This document shows, piece after piece, positions 17,654 to 26,311 of a stretch of 64,000 nt of DNA. The first letter of the stretch is position 1, and every line of letters starts with the position of its first letter. The stretch is from positions 140,546 through 204,545 of the forward strand of contig SAQL01000013.1 of NCBI GenBank assembly GCA_004020645.1, in the 5' to 3' direction. The notes under the pieces were generated by a model that was given only the letters and a program-made list of their open reading frames with translations, made no database searches and was not told the origin of the DNA. Made by a program: the position numbers and the translations under genes. The DNA is from Mesorhizobium sp. (GTDB lineage Bacteria > Pseudomonadota > Alphaproteobacteria > Rhizobiales > Rhizobiaceae).

Positions 17654-18928
17654 TTATCCCTTTCGTTTGATTTGTTCGACGTCCGCGGGGGCTTCGGGTG
17701 CGGCCTCCCAGCCGTACACGCTGCGGCCGCCGAGCAGATGCGACTGGTCGAACTCTCCGGCGACAATTTCTTTCAGGCTGGGGCCTGTGACATAGCGTTC
17801 GACCTGCCGTGACTGGTCGTCGAGCCGCTTCAAGGCGCCGATTTCTTCGTCGCGGCCGAGCCTGGCCTTGTGGACGGCCGACTTCAGCACACCGATCGTC
17901 TCGTCATAAACCTTCAGCGGCACCGGGAATGGATGCCTGTCCTTGCCGCCATGCGCCAGCGAGAAGCGGCCGGGATCGGAAAAACGGCATGGCGCGCCAT
18001 GAAGAACCTCGGCCACCAGCGCCAGCGCCCGCACCGTGCGCGCGCCGACGCCGGGGACCAGGAGAAGCTCGGAAAAATCGGCCGGGCCACGCTCGGCAGC
18101 CGCCGCCATGTTGCCATGAAGACGACGCATGACGACATCGCTTTCGCGAACGTCGTGGTGCGCCGGCATGACCAGTTGTGGTAGCACCGGCTGCTCGGGC
18201 GCCGGTTCTGTAGTCACGTCACGCTCGAGCGCGGCGAATTCCCTCAGGATGCGATCCGGTCCGAGGTCCTGCAGCAGCTCCAGCTGCCCCTTGCGCGAGG
18301 CATCGGCGCGGCGGTCGGTCAGGTTGACGATCTCGCCCTGGTTGGCGCCCTCGATGGCGGCATGCGGCTGGTCGACGAAGCTCTTCAGGCCTTCCGACAG
18401 CCAGTGATAGCGGCGCGCCACCCTGCTGTCGCCGTTCATGCCTTGCTGCACCACGACCCAGTCACCGTCATCGGTCACGATGAAGCCATGCAGATAAAGG
18501 TCGAAGCCGTCCTGGACGGCGGCGCTGTCAACCTTGGCAACGAGCCGGCTGGCCGTTGCCAGGCCTGTTCCGTCGAGGCCGACGCGCTCGCCGATGACGG
18601 CAAGCTCCTGCGGGGTCTTGCGTGAATGCGCGCCGCGGCCGCCGCACACGTGAATACCGAGTTCGCCGGAGAGCGGAGCCAAACCACGTTTCAAGGCGCC
18701 GATGACGCTGGTCGTGATGCCGGAGGAATGCCAGTCCATTCCCATCACGGCGCCAAACGACTGGAACCAGAAGGGATGCGCCAACCGGCGCAGCAGTTCC
18801 TCGCGACCGTAGTGGTGAATGATCGCCTCGCACATGACCGCGCCAAGGCGCGTCATACGGTCGCCGAGCCATCTCGGCACGCGTCCGCCATGAAGTGGAA
18901 GGTCTGCGCTTCCCGATCGTTGTGCCAA
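17654..18928 (-). CDS. DUF763 family protein
   Basis: A 424-residue protein starting at TTG. The N terminus RSGSADLPLHGGRVPRWL and MGMDWHSSGITTSVIGALKRG are signatures of DUF763, a family found in archaea and bacteria. A helix-hairpin-helix-like motif, LLLVPGVGARTVRALALVAE, lies near residues 290-310 and suggests nucleic-acid contact. The function is unknown. Its position beside AlkB, Ku and ligase genes is compatible with a DNA-related role, but that is inference. The C terminus is charged. It converges on the PPC gene. Confidence 0.8.
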   Translation of the reverse strand: MAQRSGSADLPLHGGRVPRWLGDRMTRLGAVMCEAIIHHYGREELLRRLAHPFWFQSFGAVMGMDWHSSGITTSVIGALKRGLAPLSGELGIHVCGGRGAHSRKTPQELAVIGERVGLDGTGLATASRLVAKVDSAAVQDGFDLYLHGFIVTDDGDWVVVQQGMNGDSRVARRYHWLSEGLKSFVDQPHAAIEGANQGEIVNLTDRRADASRKGQLELLQDLGPDRILREFAALERDVTTEPAPEQPVLPQLVMPAHHDVRESDVVMRRLHGNMAAAAERGPADFSELLLVPGVGARTVRALALVAEVLHGAPCRFSDPGRFSLAHGGKDRHPFPVPLKVYDETIGVLKSAVHKARLGRDEEIGALKRLDDQSRQVERYVTGPSLKEIVAGEFDQSHLLGGRSVYGWEAAPEAPADVEQIKRKG

Positions 18929-19086
18929 ATCTTGCTGCCTGTTCCCGATCTATGCCTTGCGCTCAACAGATAGGTACCGAAAGCGGAGTGAAGAAGCGAT
19001 GATGCCCGTTTTAGGCTGTCGATGCGCGATCCGAATTGGATTGCCGGCCTAGTGCCCGGCCTGCTTGGCAATCAGTGTAGCGGTTA

Positions 19087-19785
19087 TCACACAGATTCGC
19101 TGACGAGATTAAACTTCTCGATTTCGCAATGCTCACCCACCAGTGTCAATAAATCCGTCGGCGGCGGTCCCCTGTCAGACCGCCTCCAGCTGATCTCGAA
19201 CGACACCACGGGGCTGTCGCGATCCGGGCGCCGCTCCATTCCAACCAGGCGCGCCCGATAACCGGAGGGCCCGATGATCGCGTCGATGTCTTCATGATCT
19301 GCCGCCTTCCAGGTGAGCGCCAACACGGCGTGGTGTTCGCGCGGTATCACCAGATCGACCCATTTCAACACGAGCAGAATGACCAGCGTCAGCGCCGTCC
19401 CGGCTGCGCCCAAGGCGTATTGGCCACCCCCGAAAGCCAATCCGATCATCGTCATCATCCACAACGTCGCTGCTGTGGTCACGCCGCTGACAAGACTGCC
19501 GCGGCGAAGAATGGCGCCGCCGCCGATGAAGCCGACGCCCGTCAACACGCCCAGGGGAAAGCGCAGAACGTCCATCCTGACGAAGGAATCCGGAGCTTTG
19601 CCACCAACCTCCAGCAGAATGGTGGCCTGTGTCATTGCGATCGCAGCGGCCAGCCCGACCAGGATGGTTGTCCTGAGGCCGGCCGCTTGTCCGCGCGCCT
19701 CCCGGTCGAGGCCGATCAATGTGCCGGCGAGCACGGTCAGAAGCAGGCGCGCGGCGATGTCTTCGTAGGCCGGGATAAGTGACAT
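19087..19785 (-). CDS. MgtC/SapB family membrane protein
   Basis: A 232-residue protein. The first ~145 residues carry the MgtC hydrophobic domain: LLLTVLAGTLIGLDREARGQ, AAGLRTTILVGLAAAIAM, GVLTGVGFIGGGAILRRGS and VSGVTTAATLWMMTMIGLA. The rest is a soluble, ACT-like C-terminal domain. MgtC proteins affect growth in low Mg2+ and regulate F-type ATP synthase in Salmonella; the role here is not known. It stands alone. Confidence 0.88.
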   Translation of the reverse strand: MSLIPAYEDIAARLLLTVLAGTLIGLDREARGQAAGLRTTILVGLAAAIAMTQATILLEVGGKAPDSFVRMDVLRFPLGVLTGVGFIGGGAILRRGSLVSGVTTAATLWMMTMIGLAFGGGQYALGAAGTALTLVILLVLKWVDLVIPREHHAVLALTWKAADHEDIDAIIGPSGYRARLVGMERRPDRDSPVVSFEISWRRSDRGPPPTDLLTLVGEHCEIEKFNLVSESV

Positions 19786-19880
19786 CGATAAAGCTGACCG
19801 CCGCTGGTGTTTGGATTACGAACTGATCGCAGTTCAATTCAGCTAGGGCCATTCGGGTTCCGTCGGCGCCGTTTTGCCGG

Positions 19881-20318
19881 TTACCGATCGGCGGGATTTC
19901 CGACTGCCGGATCGCGCCGTCTTGAATATCTTCCCACACGCGGCAGATCGTCACGAAATTCCACCCATGGCAGCTTCATATCCCAATAGGCATGAGCCTG
20001 CGGCGCAAAGCGTTCGGGGTGGTCGAAGAAGCCGATCGTCACATAGAGTTCTTCGGGAAGACCCTGGTCGAGATAGGCTATGGATGTGCCGCAATCGGCG
20101 CAAAAGGTGCGCAGCACACCTCGGGTCCTTGAGAACGTTTTGGGCGCGCCGGTCAGCAATATGAATTGGGCCGGTCGATAGCCGACCCAGACGGTCAGCG
20201 GGCTCCCTATGGCCTTGCGACAATCGTCATCGTGATCGGAGCAAATCCAGAACGGGTCGCCATGCATCTCAGCACTTATCGAACCGCAAAAACAGGAGCC
20301 GGTCTCGATCCTGCTCAT
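19881..20318 (-). CDS. GFA (DUF636/CENP-V) family zinc protein
   Basis: A 145-residue protein with the GFA zinc-binding pattern: GSCFCG near residue 8, CSDHDDDCRKAIGSPLT and CADCGTSIAYLD. The family includes glutathione-dependent formaldehyde-activating enzymes, but most members have unknown reactions. The ATG at 20318 overlaps the AlkB-like stop as ATGA, so the two are translationally coupled. The first cluster reads CSDHDDDC rather than CxxC, slightly unusual. The longer frame upstream lies inside AlkB and is rejected. Confidence 0.8.
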   Translation of the reverse strand: MSRIETGSCFCGSISAEMHGDPFWICSDHDDDCRKAIGSPLTVWVGYRPAQFILLTGAPKTFSRTRGVLRTFCADCGTSIAYLDQGLPEELYVTIGFFDHPERFAPQAHAYWDMKLPWVEFRDDLPRVGRYSRRRDPAVGNPADR

Positions 20319-20977
20319 CGAACTGTCGCTTCTGATCGACGCGACCGTTGCGGCCGCAGGGTTCGCAGGGTGATCGAATAGCGGTGTGCGGCAACCGGCG
20401 GGATGCTGTGCTGCCATTCGGTGCGCACCGGTCCCGTCATCAGGTAAGCCGACCTTGGCTCGACAATGATGGTCTGGCGATCCCATCCAGCGCCGTTCTT
20501 CCGCCGGAGCCGAAAGCTGCATGGCGCAAGAAGAGAAACGCCGGCCACGGCGTCAAAATGCGGCTTGTCGCGATGCCAGCCGATACCCGCGCCGGGTCGG
20601 TATTCGTTGATCAAAACCTGCACGAAGGCTTCGGCGGGCAACCGCGCAAATGCCGCCACCTTTTCCCTCAGCGGCATCAGAAAAGCAGGGATCGCCGGCG
20701 CCTCGACGACTTTGCGTTGGTCAAAATCGTAGCGCAGGCCAAAACCGGCGACACGCCGGTTTGCCAGATGGCCATGAAAGTCGAAGGGCTGGAAGTCGAG
20801 ACTTTCCAGCTGCCGCACCAGCTCAGCCTCTTCCTGCCCCGTGATCAGCTCCGGCTGGTAGTAAAATCCTTCCGGCAGATCGTCACGTGCGTGAAAGTCG
20901 GGCGCACGAAAGTCGGGCGCGCGAAACAGGTCGCCTTGGCCAGCGAATTCCGGCTGCCTGGTTTTGAGCGATGGCAT
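20315..20977 (-). CDS. alkB: AlkB-like 2-oxoglutarate/Fe(II) dioxygenase
   Basis: A 220-residue oxygenase of the ALKBH type. It has the iron ligands HRD in GIGWHRDKPHFD and the distal histidine in TEWQHSIPPV, the 2-oxoglutarate-binding arginines in RYSITLRTLR, and the AlkB-type INEYRPGAGIGWH segment. AlkB enzymes remove alkyl groups from nucleic-acid bases by oxidation. The ATG at 20977 is chosen; a longer frame from 21052 lacks family resemblance. A near-duplicate pentapeptide (APDFR/APDFH) appears near residue 20. It is coupled to the GFA gene. Confidence 0.87.
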   Translation of the reverse strand: MPSLKTRQPEFAGQGDLFRAPDFRAPDFHARDDLPEGFYYQPELITGQEEAELVRQLESLDFQPFDFHGHLANRRVAGFGLRYDFDQRKVVEAPAIPAFLMPLREKVAAFARLPAEAFVQVLINEYRPGAGIGWHRDKPHFDAVAGVSLLAPCSFRLRRKNGAGWDRQTIIVEPRSAYLMTGPVRTEWQHSIPPVAAHRYSITLRTLRPQRSRRSEATVR

Positions 20978-21066
20978 CAACCCTAATTGGTGAAGCCCGC
21001 CGGCGGCGGCAAGATCTCGGAGGCGTCGAGCCGGCCGGATCACCGCCTCCATATCTCGGGCGAGAC

Positions 21067-21091
21067 GGAACCTGGCTTGCCGGGGTGGGTT
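21067..21091 (+). promoter_or_regulatory. Candidate EcfG/RpoE2 promoter for the KTSC gene
   Basis: GGAAC at 21067-21071, 16 bases, GGTT at 21088-21091: one mismatch in the -10. It lies 41 bases before the ATG at 21133. Confidence 0.5.
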
Positions 21092-21132
21092 ATTGCCCAG
21101 ACGCGGCGAGTGTTGGGGTCGAGTGTTGGGAA

Positions 21133-21348
21133 ATGCCCTCAGCTGCTATCCAACGTGTGAATTACGATCCGGCGACGAGAATCCTCTCCGTATGGTTTGT
21201 CCCAAGCGGAAATCGCTACGATTACCACGACGTGCCGCCCCAGACCTATGCTGCATTCCGCACCGCCTCGTCAAAAGGCCGGTTCTTCAACGCATTCATT
21301 CGAGACCGGTATAGCTATCATCTGGTCGAGCAGAGCCAGTCGGGGTGA
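21133..21348 (+). CDS. KTSC domain protein
   Basis: A 71-residue single-domain protein (IQRVNYDPATRILSVWF, RYDYHDVPPQTYAAF, SKGRFFNAFIRDRYSYH). The KTSC domain is named after its conserved residues and also occurs at the C terminus of some lysyl-tRNA synthetase-like proteins; here SSKGRFFN fits the K-SxG-F pattern. The function is unknown. The start is the ATG that gives only the domain; a GGGAA sits just upstream. Confidence 0.85.
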   Translation: MPSAAIQRVNYDPATRILSVWFVPSGNRYDYHDVPPQTYAAFRTASSKGRFFNAFIRDRYSYHLVEQSQSG

Positions 21349-21408
21349 GATCTTTTGCCCTTGTCGCGCGTAATGCAACCGGGAGAATCCGGGCGGCCGG
21401 CCGATCCC

Positions 21409-21624
21409 TCATTGCGCCGGCGGCGTTCCGGGTTGATCGCCGCCCGTGGTCGTCTTGGGCGTCGGATCCTTGTCGACCTCGGGATTTTGGTCGACGGTGT
21501 TGGTGTTGCTCTGTGTCGGTTCCGTGCTGCTGGTGCTGCCCTGCGTCGGTTCGGTCTCGTTGCTGCAACCCGCTAAAGCCAGAGCCGCCAAAAATGATAG
21601 GCTCGTCAACGATAGTCTCGTCAT
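21409..21624 (-). CDS. Small predicted lipoprotein
   Basis: A 71-residue protein with a lipoprotein signal peptide: TRLSLTSLSFLAALALAGC, with the lipobox LALAGC putting the lipidated cysteine near residue 20. The mature part is short, threonine- and proline-rich and probably unstructured (STSSTEPTQSNTNTVDQNPE). The ATG at 21624 follows an AAGGGAG site; the longer frame to 21762 lacks a signal and is rejected. It diverges from the Ku gene. Role unknown. Confidence 0.7.
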   Translation of the reverse strand: MTRLSLTSLSFLAALALAGCSNETEPTQGSTSSTEPTQSNTNTVDQNPEVDKDPTPKTTTGGDQPGTPPAQ

Positions 21625-21732
21625 GGCCAACCGCTCCCTTCCTGCTCGACAACGGCGAGTCGTGAATTTGGTTGCAGCGGAATGGTTCGGCGATTGGCCA
21701 GCCTTTCTGATCCTCGCCGTGCAGGCGCCAAA

Positions 21733-21758
21733 GGAACAAATGTCGGCACCGCCACGTT
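21733..21758 (+). promoter_or_regulatory. Candidate EcfG/RpoE2 promoter of the Ku-LigD operon
   Basis: GGAAC at 21733-21737, 17 bases, CGTT at 21755-21758: a full consensus match. It covers an ATG at 21740, so that ATG cannot be used by a transcript from this promoter; the TTG at 21800 downstream gives the usual Ku start. Confidence 0.8.
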
Positions 21759-21799
21759 GCATTTCCAGTGCAAACGCTTGTGACAGTGAGGCTGTTGTC

Positions 21800-22675
21800 T
21801 TGGCGCCGAGAGCAAATTGGAAGGGTTTTCTGAAAATTGGAGAACTCAGCTGCCCGGTAGCGCTCTATACGGCTGCCTCGACCTCAGAGCGGATCGCTTT
21901 CCACACGATAAACCGCGCCACGGGCCATAGGGTGCATCGCGCGTTCGTCGACAGCGATAGCGGCAAGCCCGTCGAGAAGGACGATCAGGTCAAAGGCTTT
22001 GAGATCGGCTCGGGTGAGTACGTCGTGCTCGAACCCGATGAAGTCGCGGCCGCTGTCCCCGAGAGCGACAAGACGCTGTCGGTCTCGGCCTTCATCGGCT
22101 GTGCCGATGTCGACGATGTGTTTTTCGACAAGCCGTATTACCTCGCCCCTCCGGACAAACACGCGGAAGAAGCGTTTGGGCTGATCCGCGAGGGCATGCG
22201 CAGGAAGAAGGTCGCCGCCATCGCCCAGACCGTCCTGTTCCGCCGCGTCCGGACCCTGCTCATCCGCGCTTATGACGAAGGGCTGCTCGCGACGACGCTG
22301 AACTTCGACTACGAGGTGCGCTCGGCGGAGGAGGCCTTCGACAACATTCCCGACATGAAGATCGAGGGCGAGATGCTCGAATTGGCCGAGCACATCATCA
22401 AGACCAAGAAGGGCAAATTCGATCCGACCAAATTCGACGACCGTTATGAGGCGGCACTGGCCGAGCTTGTGAAGGCAAAGCTCGAAGGCAAGAAGATCGC
22501 GATTCCGAAGCCGGCCAAGCGGGAGAAGGTCGTCGATCTTATGGATGCGCTGCGCCAGAGTGCCGGCGTTGGCGGCAAGCAGCCCTCGACAAGAAAGCCC
22601 GCGGCAAAATCAAAGCCGGCGCGCCACGCGAAGGCCAAGGCGAAGGAGACAGCGCCGCGTCGGAAGGCCGGCTGA
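21800..22675 (+). CDS. ku: Non-homologous end-joining protein Ku (first copy)
   Basis: A 291-residue Ku protein that should bind broken DNA ends as a ring-shaped dimer and recruit LigD. It opens with MAPRANWKGFLKIGELSCPV, the usual bacterial Ku start, here from a TTG at 21800 with GTGAGG 10 bases before. An upstream in-frame ATG at 21740 has an AAAGGA site but lies inside the stress promoter. Core Ku segments include HTINRATGHRVHRAFVD, PYYLAPPDKHAEEAFGLIRE and DDRYEAALAELVKAK. The C terminus is lysine/alanine rich (residues ~265-291), as in Ku proteins whose tails bind DNA or LigD. LigD follows after 3 bases. Confidence 0.92.
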   Translation: MAPRANWKGFLKIGELSCPVALYTAASTSERIAFHTINRATGHRVHRAFVDSDSGKPVEKDDQVKGFEIGSGEYVVLEPDEVAAAVPESDKTLSVSAFIGCADVDDVFFDKPYYLAPPDKHAEEAFGLIREGMRRKKVAAIAQTVLFRRVRTLLIRAYDEGLLATTLNFDYEVRSAEEAFDNIPDMKIEGEMLELAEHIIKTKKGKFDPTKFDDRYEAALAELVKAKLEGKKIAIPKPAKREKVVDLMDALRQSAGVGGKQPSTRKPAAKSKPARHAKAKAKETAPRRKAG

Positions 22676-22678
22676 CCG

Positions 22679-25228
22679 ATGGCGCTCGAGACCTACCGCA
22701 AGAAGCGCGATTTTTCGGTGACCCCGGAGCCGCAGGGCCGCAGGGCGCCGAGGACCGGCAACAGCTTCGTCATACAGAAGCATGATGCGAGGCGGCTCCA
22801 TTATGATTTTCGTTTGGAAATGGACGGCGTGCTGAAGAGCTGGGCCGTCACAAAAGGGCCGAGCCTGATCCCCGGCGAGAAGCGCCTTGCCGTCCATGTC
22901 GAGGACCATCCTTTGGAATATGGCGGTTTTGAAGGTACCATCCCGAAGGGCGAATATGGCGGCGGCACCGTTATTCTGTGGGACAGAGGCACCTGGACAC
23001 CGATCGGCGACGCGCATCGCGGCTATGCGAAAGGCCATCTCGATTTCGAACTTCACGGCGCAAAGCTGGGCGGCCGCTGGCATCTTGTGCGGATGGCCGG
23101 AAAGCCGCGGGAGAAGCGCGAGAACTGGCTGCTGATCAAGGGCGACGATGACGCGGCGCGCACCGAAGATGACCCTGACATTCTGGACGAGCGGCCGGAA
23201 TCCGTCGCCACCGGCCGCAAGATCGAGGACGTCGCCGGCGAGGAGCCCGGCTGGTCGTCCAAGACCGGACGCATTCGAAAGCAACGCAGCGGCCGCACGA
23301 GGGCCGCTCCACCGGAAGAGCAGCCCGCCACCGTCAGCGTTCCAGAACCGTCAAAGATCAAGGGTGCCAAGAAGGCAGCGCTGCCCGATTTCGTCGAGCC
23401 GACGCTGGCGACCCTGGTCTCGTCCGCGCCGTCCGGCCAACGCTGGCTGCACGAGATCAAATTCGACGGCTACCGCCTGCAGGCCAGGCTCGAAGCCGGC
23501 CGCGTCAAACTGTTGACGCGGAGCGGTCTCGACTGGACGAAGAAGTTTGGAAAAGCGGTCGTTTCGGCGCTGGCCGATATCCCTGTCGGAACGGCGCTGA
23601 TCGATGGTGAGCTCGTGGTCGAGACATCCGCCGGCGCGTCGGATTTTTCCGCCCTGCAAGCCGATCTCAGCGAGGGTCGCAGTGATCGTTTTCGCTTCTA
23701 CGTCTTCGATCTACTCCATCTCGACGGGTACGATCTGCGCGACGTTGCGCTGATCAAGCGTAAAGAATTGCTGGAAAAGATCATCGGCAGTGATAGCGGC
23801 ATCGTCAGCTACAGCGGACATTTTGAGGAGGATGGCCCCCTGGTGCTGCGACATGCCTGTCGGCTGAGCCTGGAAGGCGTTGTCTCCAAGCTCCGCGATG
23901 CGCCCTACCGCGCCGGGCGCAGCAAGAACTGGGTGAAGTCGAAATGCTCGGCGCGACAGGAATTTGTCGTGGCCGGCTATGTCCCCTCGACAACCTCGCG
24001 CAACGCGATCGGTTCGCTTGTCCTGGGTGTCTATGACGACGGCAAGCTTCATCACGTCGGGCGCGTCGGCACCGGCTACACGGCAGCGGTGGCCGAGGGC
24101 CTCTTCAAGAAGCTCGAGCGGATACGCATTCCATCGAGCCCGTTCGACGAGCGGCTGAGCGCAGAGGAGGATCGGCAAGTCCGCTATGTCAGGCCGGAAC
24201 TCGTCGCCGAAGTCGAGTTCCGCGCCTGGACCGCCGACGGCAATCTGCGCCACGCCTCATTTCGCGGATTGCGCGAAGACAAGCCGGCGAAGGAGATCGT
24301 GCGCGAAACACCGAAGACGGACAAGGCAGCAGCCAAACCTGAGCGGCGGACCGTCAAGCTCACCCATCCCGACCGCCTCTACTGGCCGGACCAAGGCGTG
24401 ACCAAGGAAGGCCTCGCCGACTATTATGCCGAGGTCTGGCGCTATGCATCGCCGTACCTCGTCGGCCGGGCGCTGGCATTGCTGCGATGTCCCAGCGGCA
24501 TTTCGGGCGAGCAGTTCTTCCAGAAGCATGCCTGGAAGGGTCTCAATCCAAACATCGTGCTGGTCCACGACCCCAAGGATCCGCCCGACGAGCGACTGAT
24601 CAGCATCAACGATCTCGATGGCCTGATCGGTCTTGTCCAGTCGGCGGCGCTGGAGATCCACCCCTGGGGCTCGACTGTGAGCGACTGGGAGCGTCCGGAC
24701 ACGATCATCATGGATCTCGATCCCGGCGAAGGCGTGAGCTGGGAGGCGGTGATCGAAGCCGCCGTCGAGACCCGCGACCGGCTGAAGGATGCAGGGCTTG
24801 TCCCCTTCATCAAGACCTCCGGCGGCAAGGGCCTGCACGTCGTGGCGCCATTGAAGCCGAAAGCGGAATGGCCGGCAGTGAAAGCCTTCACCAAGGCGAT
24901 TGCCGACTCCATGGCATCCGACAGCCCCGGCCGCTACGTCTCGACCATTACCAAGTCGAAACGGCGCGGAAAAATCCTGGTCGACTATCTGCGCAACCAG
25001 CGCGGCGCCACCGCAGTCGCACCCTATTCGACAAGAGCACGACCGGGTGCGGCGGTCTCGATGCCGCTTTCCTGGGACGAGCTCGGCCCCGCGATCGGAC
25101 CGGCCTATTTTACCGTCGAGAACACACCGACCCGGCTTGCGTCGCTAGCGTCGGACCCCTGGCAGGATTTCCGAGCGGCCGCAGTTCCAATCGAAGGCCA
25201 TGCAAACCGGCGCAGGAAAGCGGCTTGA
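22679..25228 (+). CDS. ligD: Multidomain DNA ligase LigD
   Basis: An 849-residue end-joining enzyme with three parts in the order phosphoesterase, ligase, polymerase. Residues 1-~170 are the 3'-phosphoesterase (FVIQKHDARRLHYDFRLEMDG with catalytic His; KGEYGGGTVILWD). Residues ~230-530 are the ATP-dependent ligase: the nucleotidyl lysine is in EIKFDGYR (about residue 260), with DGELVV, EGVVSK and KVKCSARQ-like NWVKSKC. Residues ~555-840 are the primase-type polymerase: LTHPDRLYWPD, MDLDPGEG with metal-binding aspartates (~678-680), FIKTSGGKGLHV and SKRRGKILVDYLRN. It trims, fills and seals ends held by Ku. It begins 3 bases after Ku, in one operon. Confidence 0.95.
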   Translation: MALETYRKKRDFSVTPEPQGRRAPRTGNSFVIQKHDARRLHYDFRLEMDGVLKSWAVTKGPSLIPGEKRLAVHVEDHPLEYGGFEGTIPKGEYGGGTVILWDRGTWTPIGDAHRGYAKGHLDFELHGAKLGGRWHLVRMAGKPREKRENWLLIKGDDDAARTEDDPDILDERPESVATGRKIEDVAGEEPGWSSKTGRIRKQRSGRTRAAPPEEQPATVSVPEPSKIKGAKKAALPDFVEPTLATLVSSAPSGQRWLHEIKFDGYRLQARLEAGRVKLLTRSGLDWTKKFGKAVVSALADIPVGTALIDGELVVETSAGASDFSALQADLSEGRSDRFRFYVFDLLHLDGYDLRDVALIKRKELLEKIIGSDSGIVSYSGHFEEDGPLVLRHACRLSLEGVVSKLRDAPYRAGRSKNWVKSKCSARQEFVVAGYVPSTTSRNAIGSLVLGVYDDGKLHHVGRVGTGYTAAVAEGLFKKLERIRIPSSPFDERLSAEEDRQVRYVRPELVAEVEFRAWTADGNLRHASFRGLREDKPAKEIVRETPKTDKAAAKPERRTVKLTHPDRLYWPDQGVTKEGLADYYAEVWRYASPYLVGRALALLRCPSGISGEQFFQKHAWKGLNPNIVLVHDPKDPPDERLISINDLDGLIGLVQSAALEIHPWGSTVSDWERPDTIIMDLDPGEGVSWEAVIEAAVETRDRLKDAGLVPFIKTSGGKGLHVVAPLKPKAEWPAVKAFTKAIADSMASDSPGRYVSTITKSKRRGKILVDYLRNQRGATAVAPYSTRARPGAAVSMPLSWDELGPAIGPAYFTVENTPTRLASLASDPWQDFRAAAVPIEGHANRRRKAA

Positions 25229-25268
25229 GGGGCACGTCAACGAATGTGCCCATGCACCCCGAAGCGGC

Positions 25269-26279
25269 TTAGGCGATCTGCTCAAATGTGCATTGCTCCG
25301 GAGCCTTGTCCGGCCGCCAGCGCAAGAACTTGGTGCCATGCCGGAAACGATCGCCGGTGACATGATCGAAGCGTACTTCGACCACCAGCTCGGGCCGGAC
25401 CGGCTCCCATTCGCCGCTGCGCTCGGTGCTCCAGCGACTCGGCCCGCCCGGCGCTTTGCCGGTAAAGCCGGGTGGCTGGCGCATCGCTTCGAGCTTGCGG
25501 GTAAGCTCGGCTCTGTCGTCCTTGGCAATGGTCGAGGTGAAGCCGACGTGATCGAGCTTGCCGGCCTCGTTGTACAATCCCAGCAGCAATGAACCGACCT
25601 GCCGGCTGTTGCTGAGATAGCGAAAGCCGCCGACCACGCAATCGGCCGACCGCAACCGCTTTACCTTCACCATCGCGCGCACGCCCGGCTGGTATGGTTC
25701 GTCCAGCCGCTTGGCGACGACGCCGTCCGTCGCGCCTCCGGCATCCCCTAGCCAGGAGCGGGCTTCCTTCACATCGCGCGTGCAGTGCGAGAGCACGATG
25801 TTGTTGCGATTTGCCGAAGCGACGAACGCCTCAAGGATTGCTCTTCGTTCTTCCAGTGTCCGCGCCAACAGGGCGGTTCCGCGCTCGTCGCAGAGCATGT
25901 CGAACAGGACGATGTGCGCCGGGGTTTCGGCGGACAATTTGCGGATCCTGCTGTCGGCCGGATGAAGCCGCATCTGAAGCGCGTCGAACGACGGCTTGCC
26001 GTCGACCGAGATGACGATTTCACCGTCGACGACAAAACGCCGCGACGGCAGTTCCCTCAATGTCGCGACGAGTTCGGGAAAATACCGTCCAAGCGGCTTG
26101 CCTGACTTTGCGCGCAACTCCACCGCGTCACCGTGCCGGAACGCCAGGCAGCGAAAACCATCCCATTTGCGCTCGTATTGCCATCCATCTCCCTCGGGGA
26201 TCGCATCAGCCGCCCTGGTTTCCATCGGCGGCGTATCAAGCGGCAGGGGAAAGCCGCCATCGTGGGGAATGACTTTCAT
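25269..26279 (-). CDS. ligC: ATP-dependent DNA ligase (LigC-like)
   Basis: A 336-residue single-chain ligase. Motif I is YERKWDGFR with the adenylated lysine near residue 38; DGEIVI (motif III), FDMLCD, DGVVAKR (motif IV) and MVKVKRLR (motif V) follow, then an OB-fold domain ending in RWRPDKAPEQC. It lacks the phosphoesterase and polymerase parts of LigD. The ATG at 26279 is preferred over an adjacent GTG. It lies 33 bases downstream of the second Ku on the same strand, so Ku2 and this ligase form a second end-joining or backup repair unit. Confidence 0.9.
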   Translation of the reverse strand: MKVIPHDGGFPLPLDTPPMETRAADAIPEGDGWQYERKWDGFRCLAFRHGDAVELRAKSGKPLGRYFPELVATLRELPSRRFVVDGEIVISVDGKPSFDALQMRLHPADSRIRKLSAETPAHIVLFDMLCDERGTALLARTLEERRAILEAFVASANRNNIVLSHCTRDVKEARSWLGDAGGATDGVVAKRLDEPYQPGVRAMVKVKRLRSADCVVGGFRYLSNSRQVGSLLLGLYNEAGKLDHVGFTSTIAKDDRAELTRKLEAMRQPPGFTGKAPGGPSRWSTERSGEWEPVRPELVVEVRFDHVTGDRFRHGTKFLRWRPDKAPEQCTFEQIA

Positions 26280-26311
26280 CACGTCGCCTTGCCCCGAGCC
26301 AACTCAGGCAC

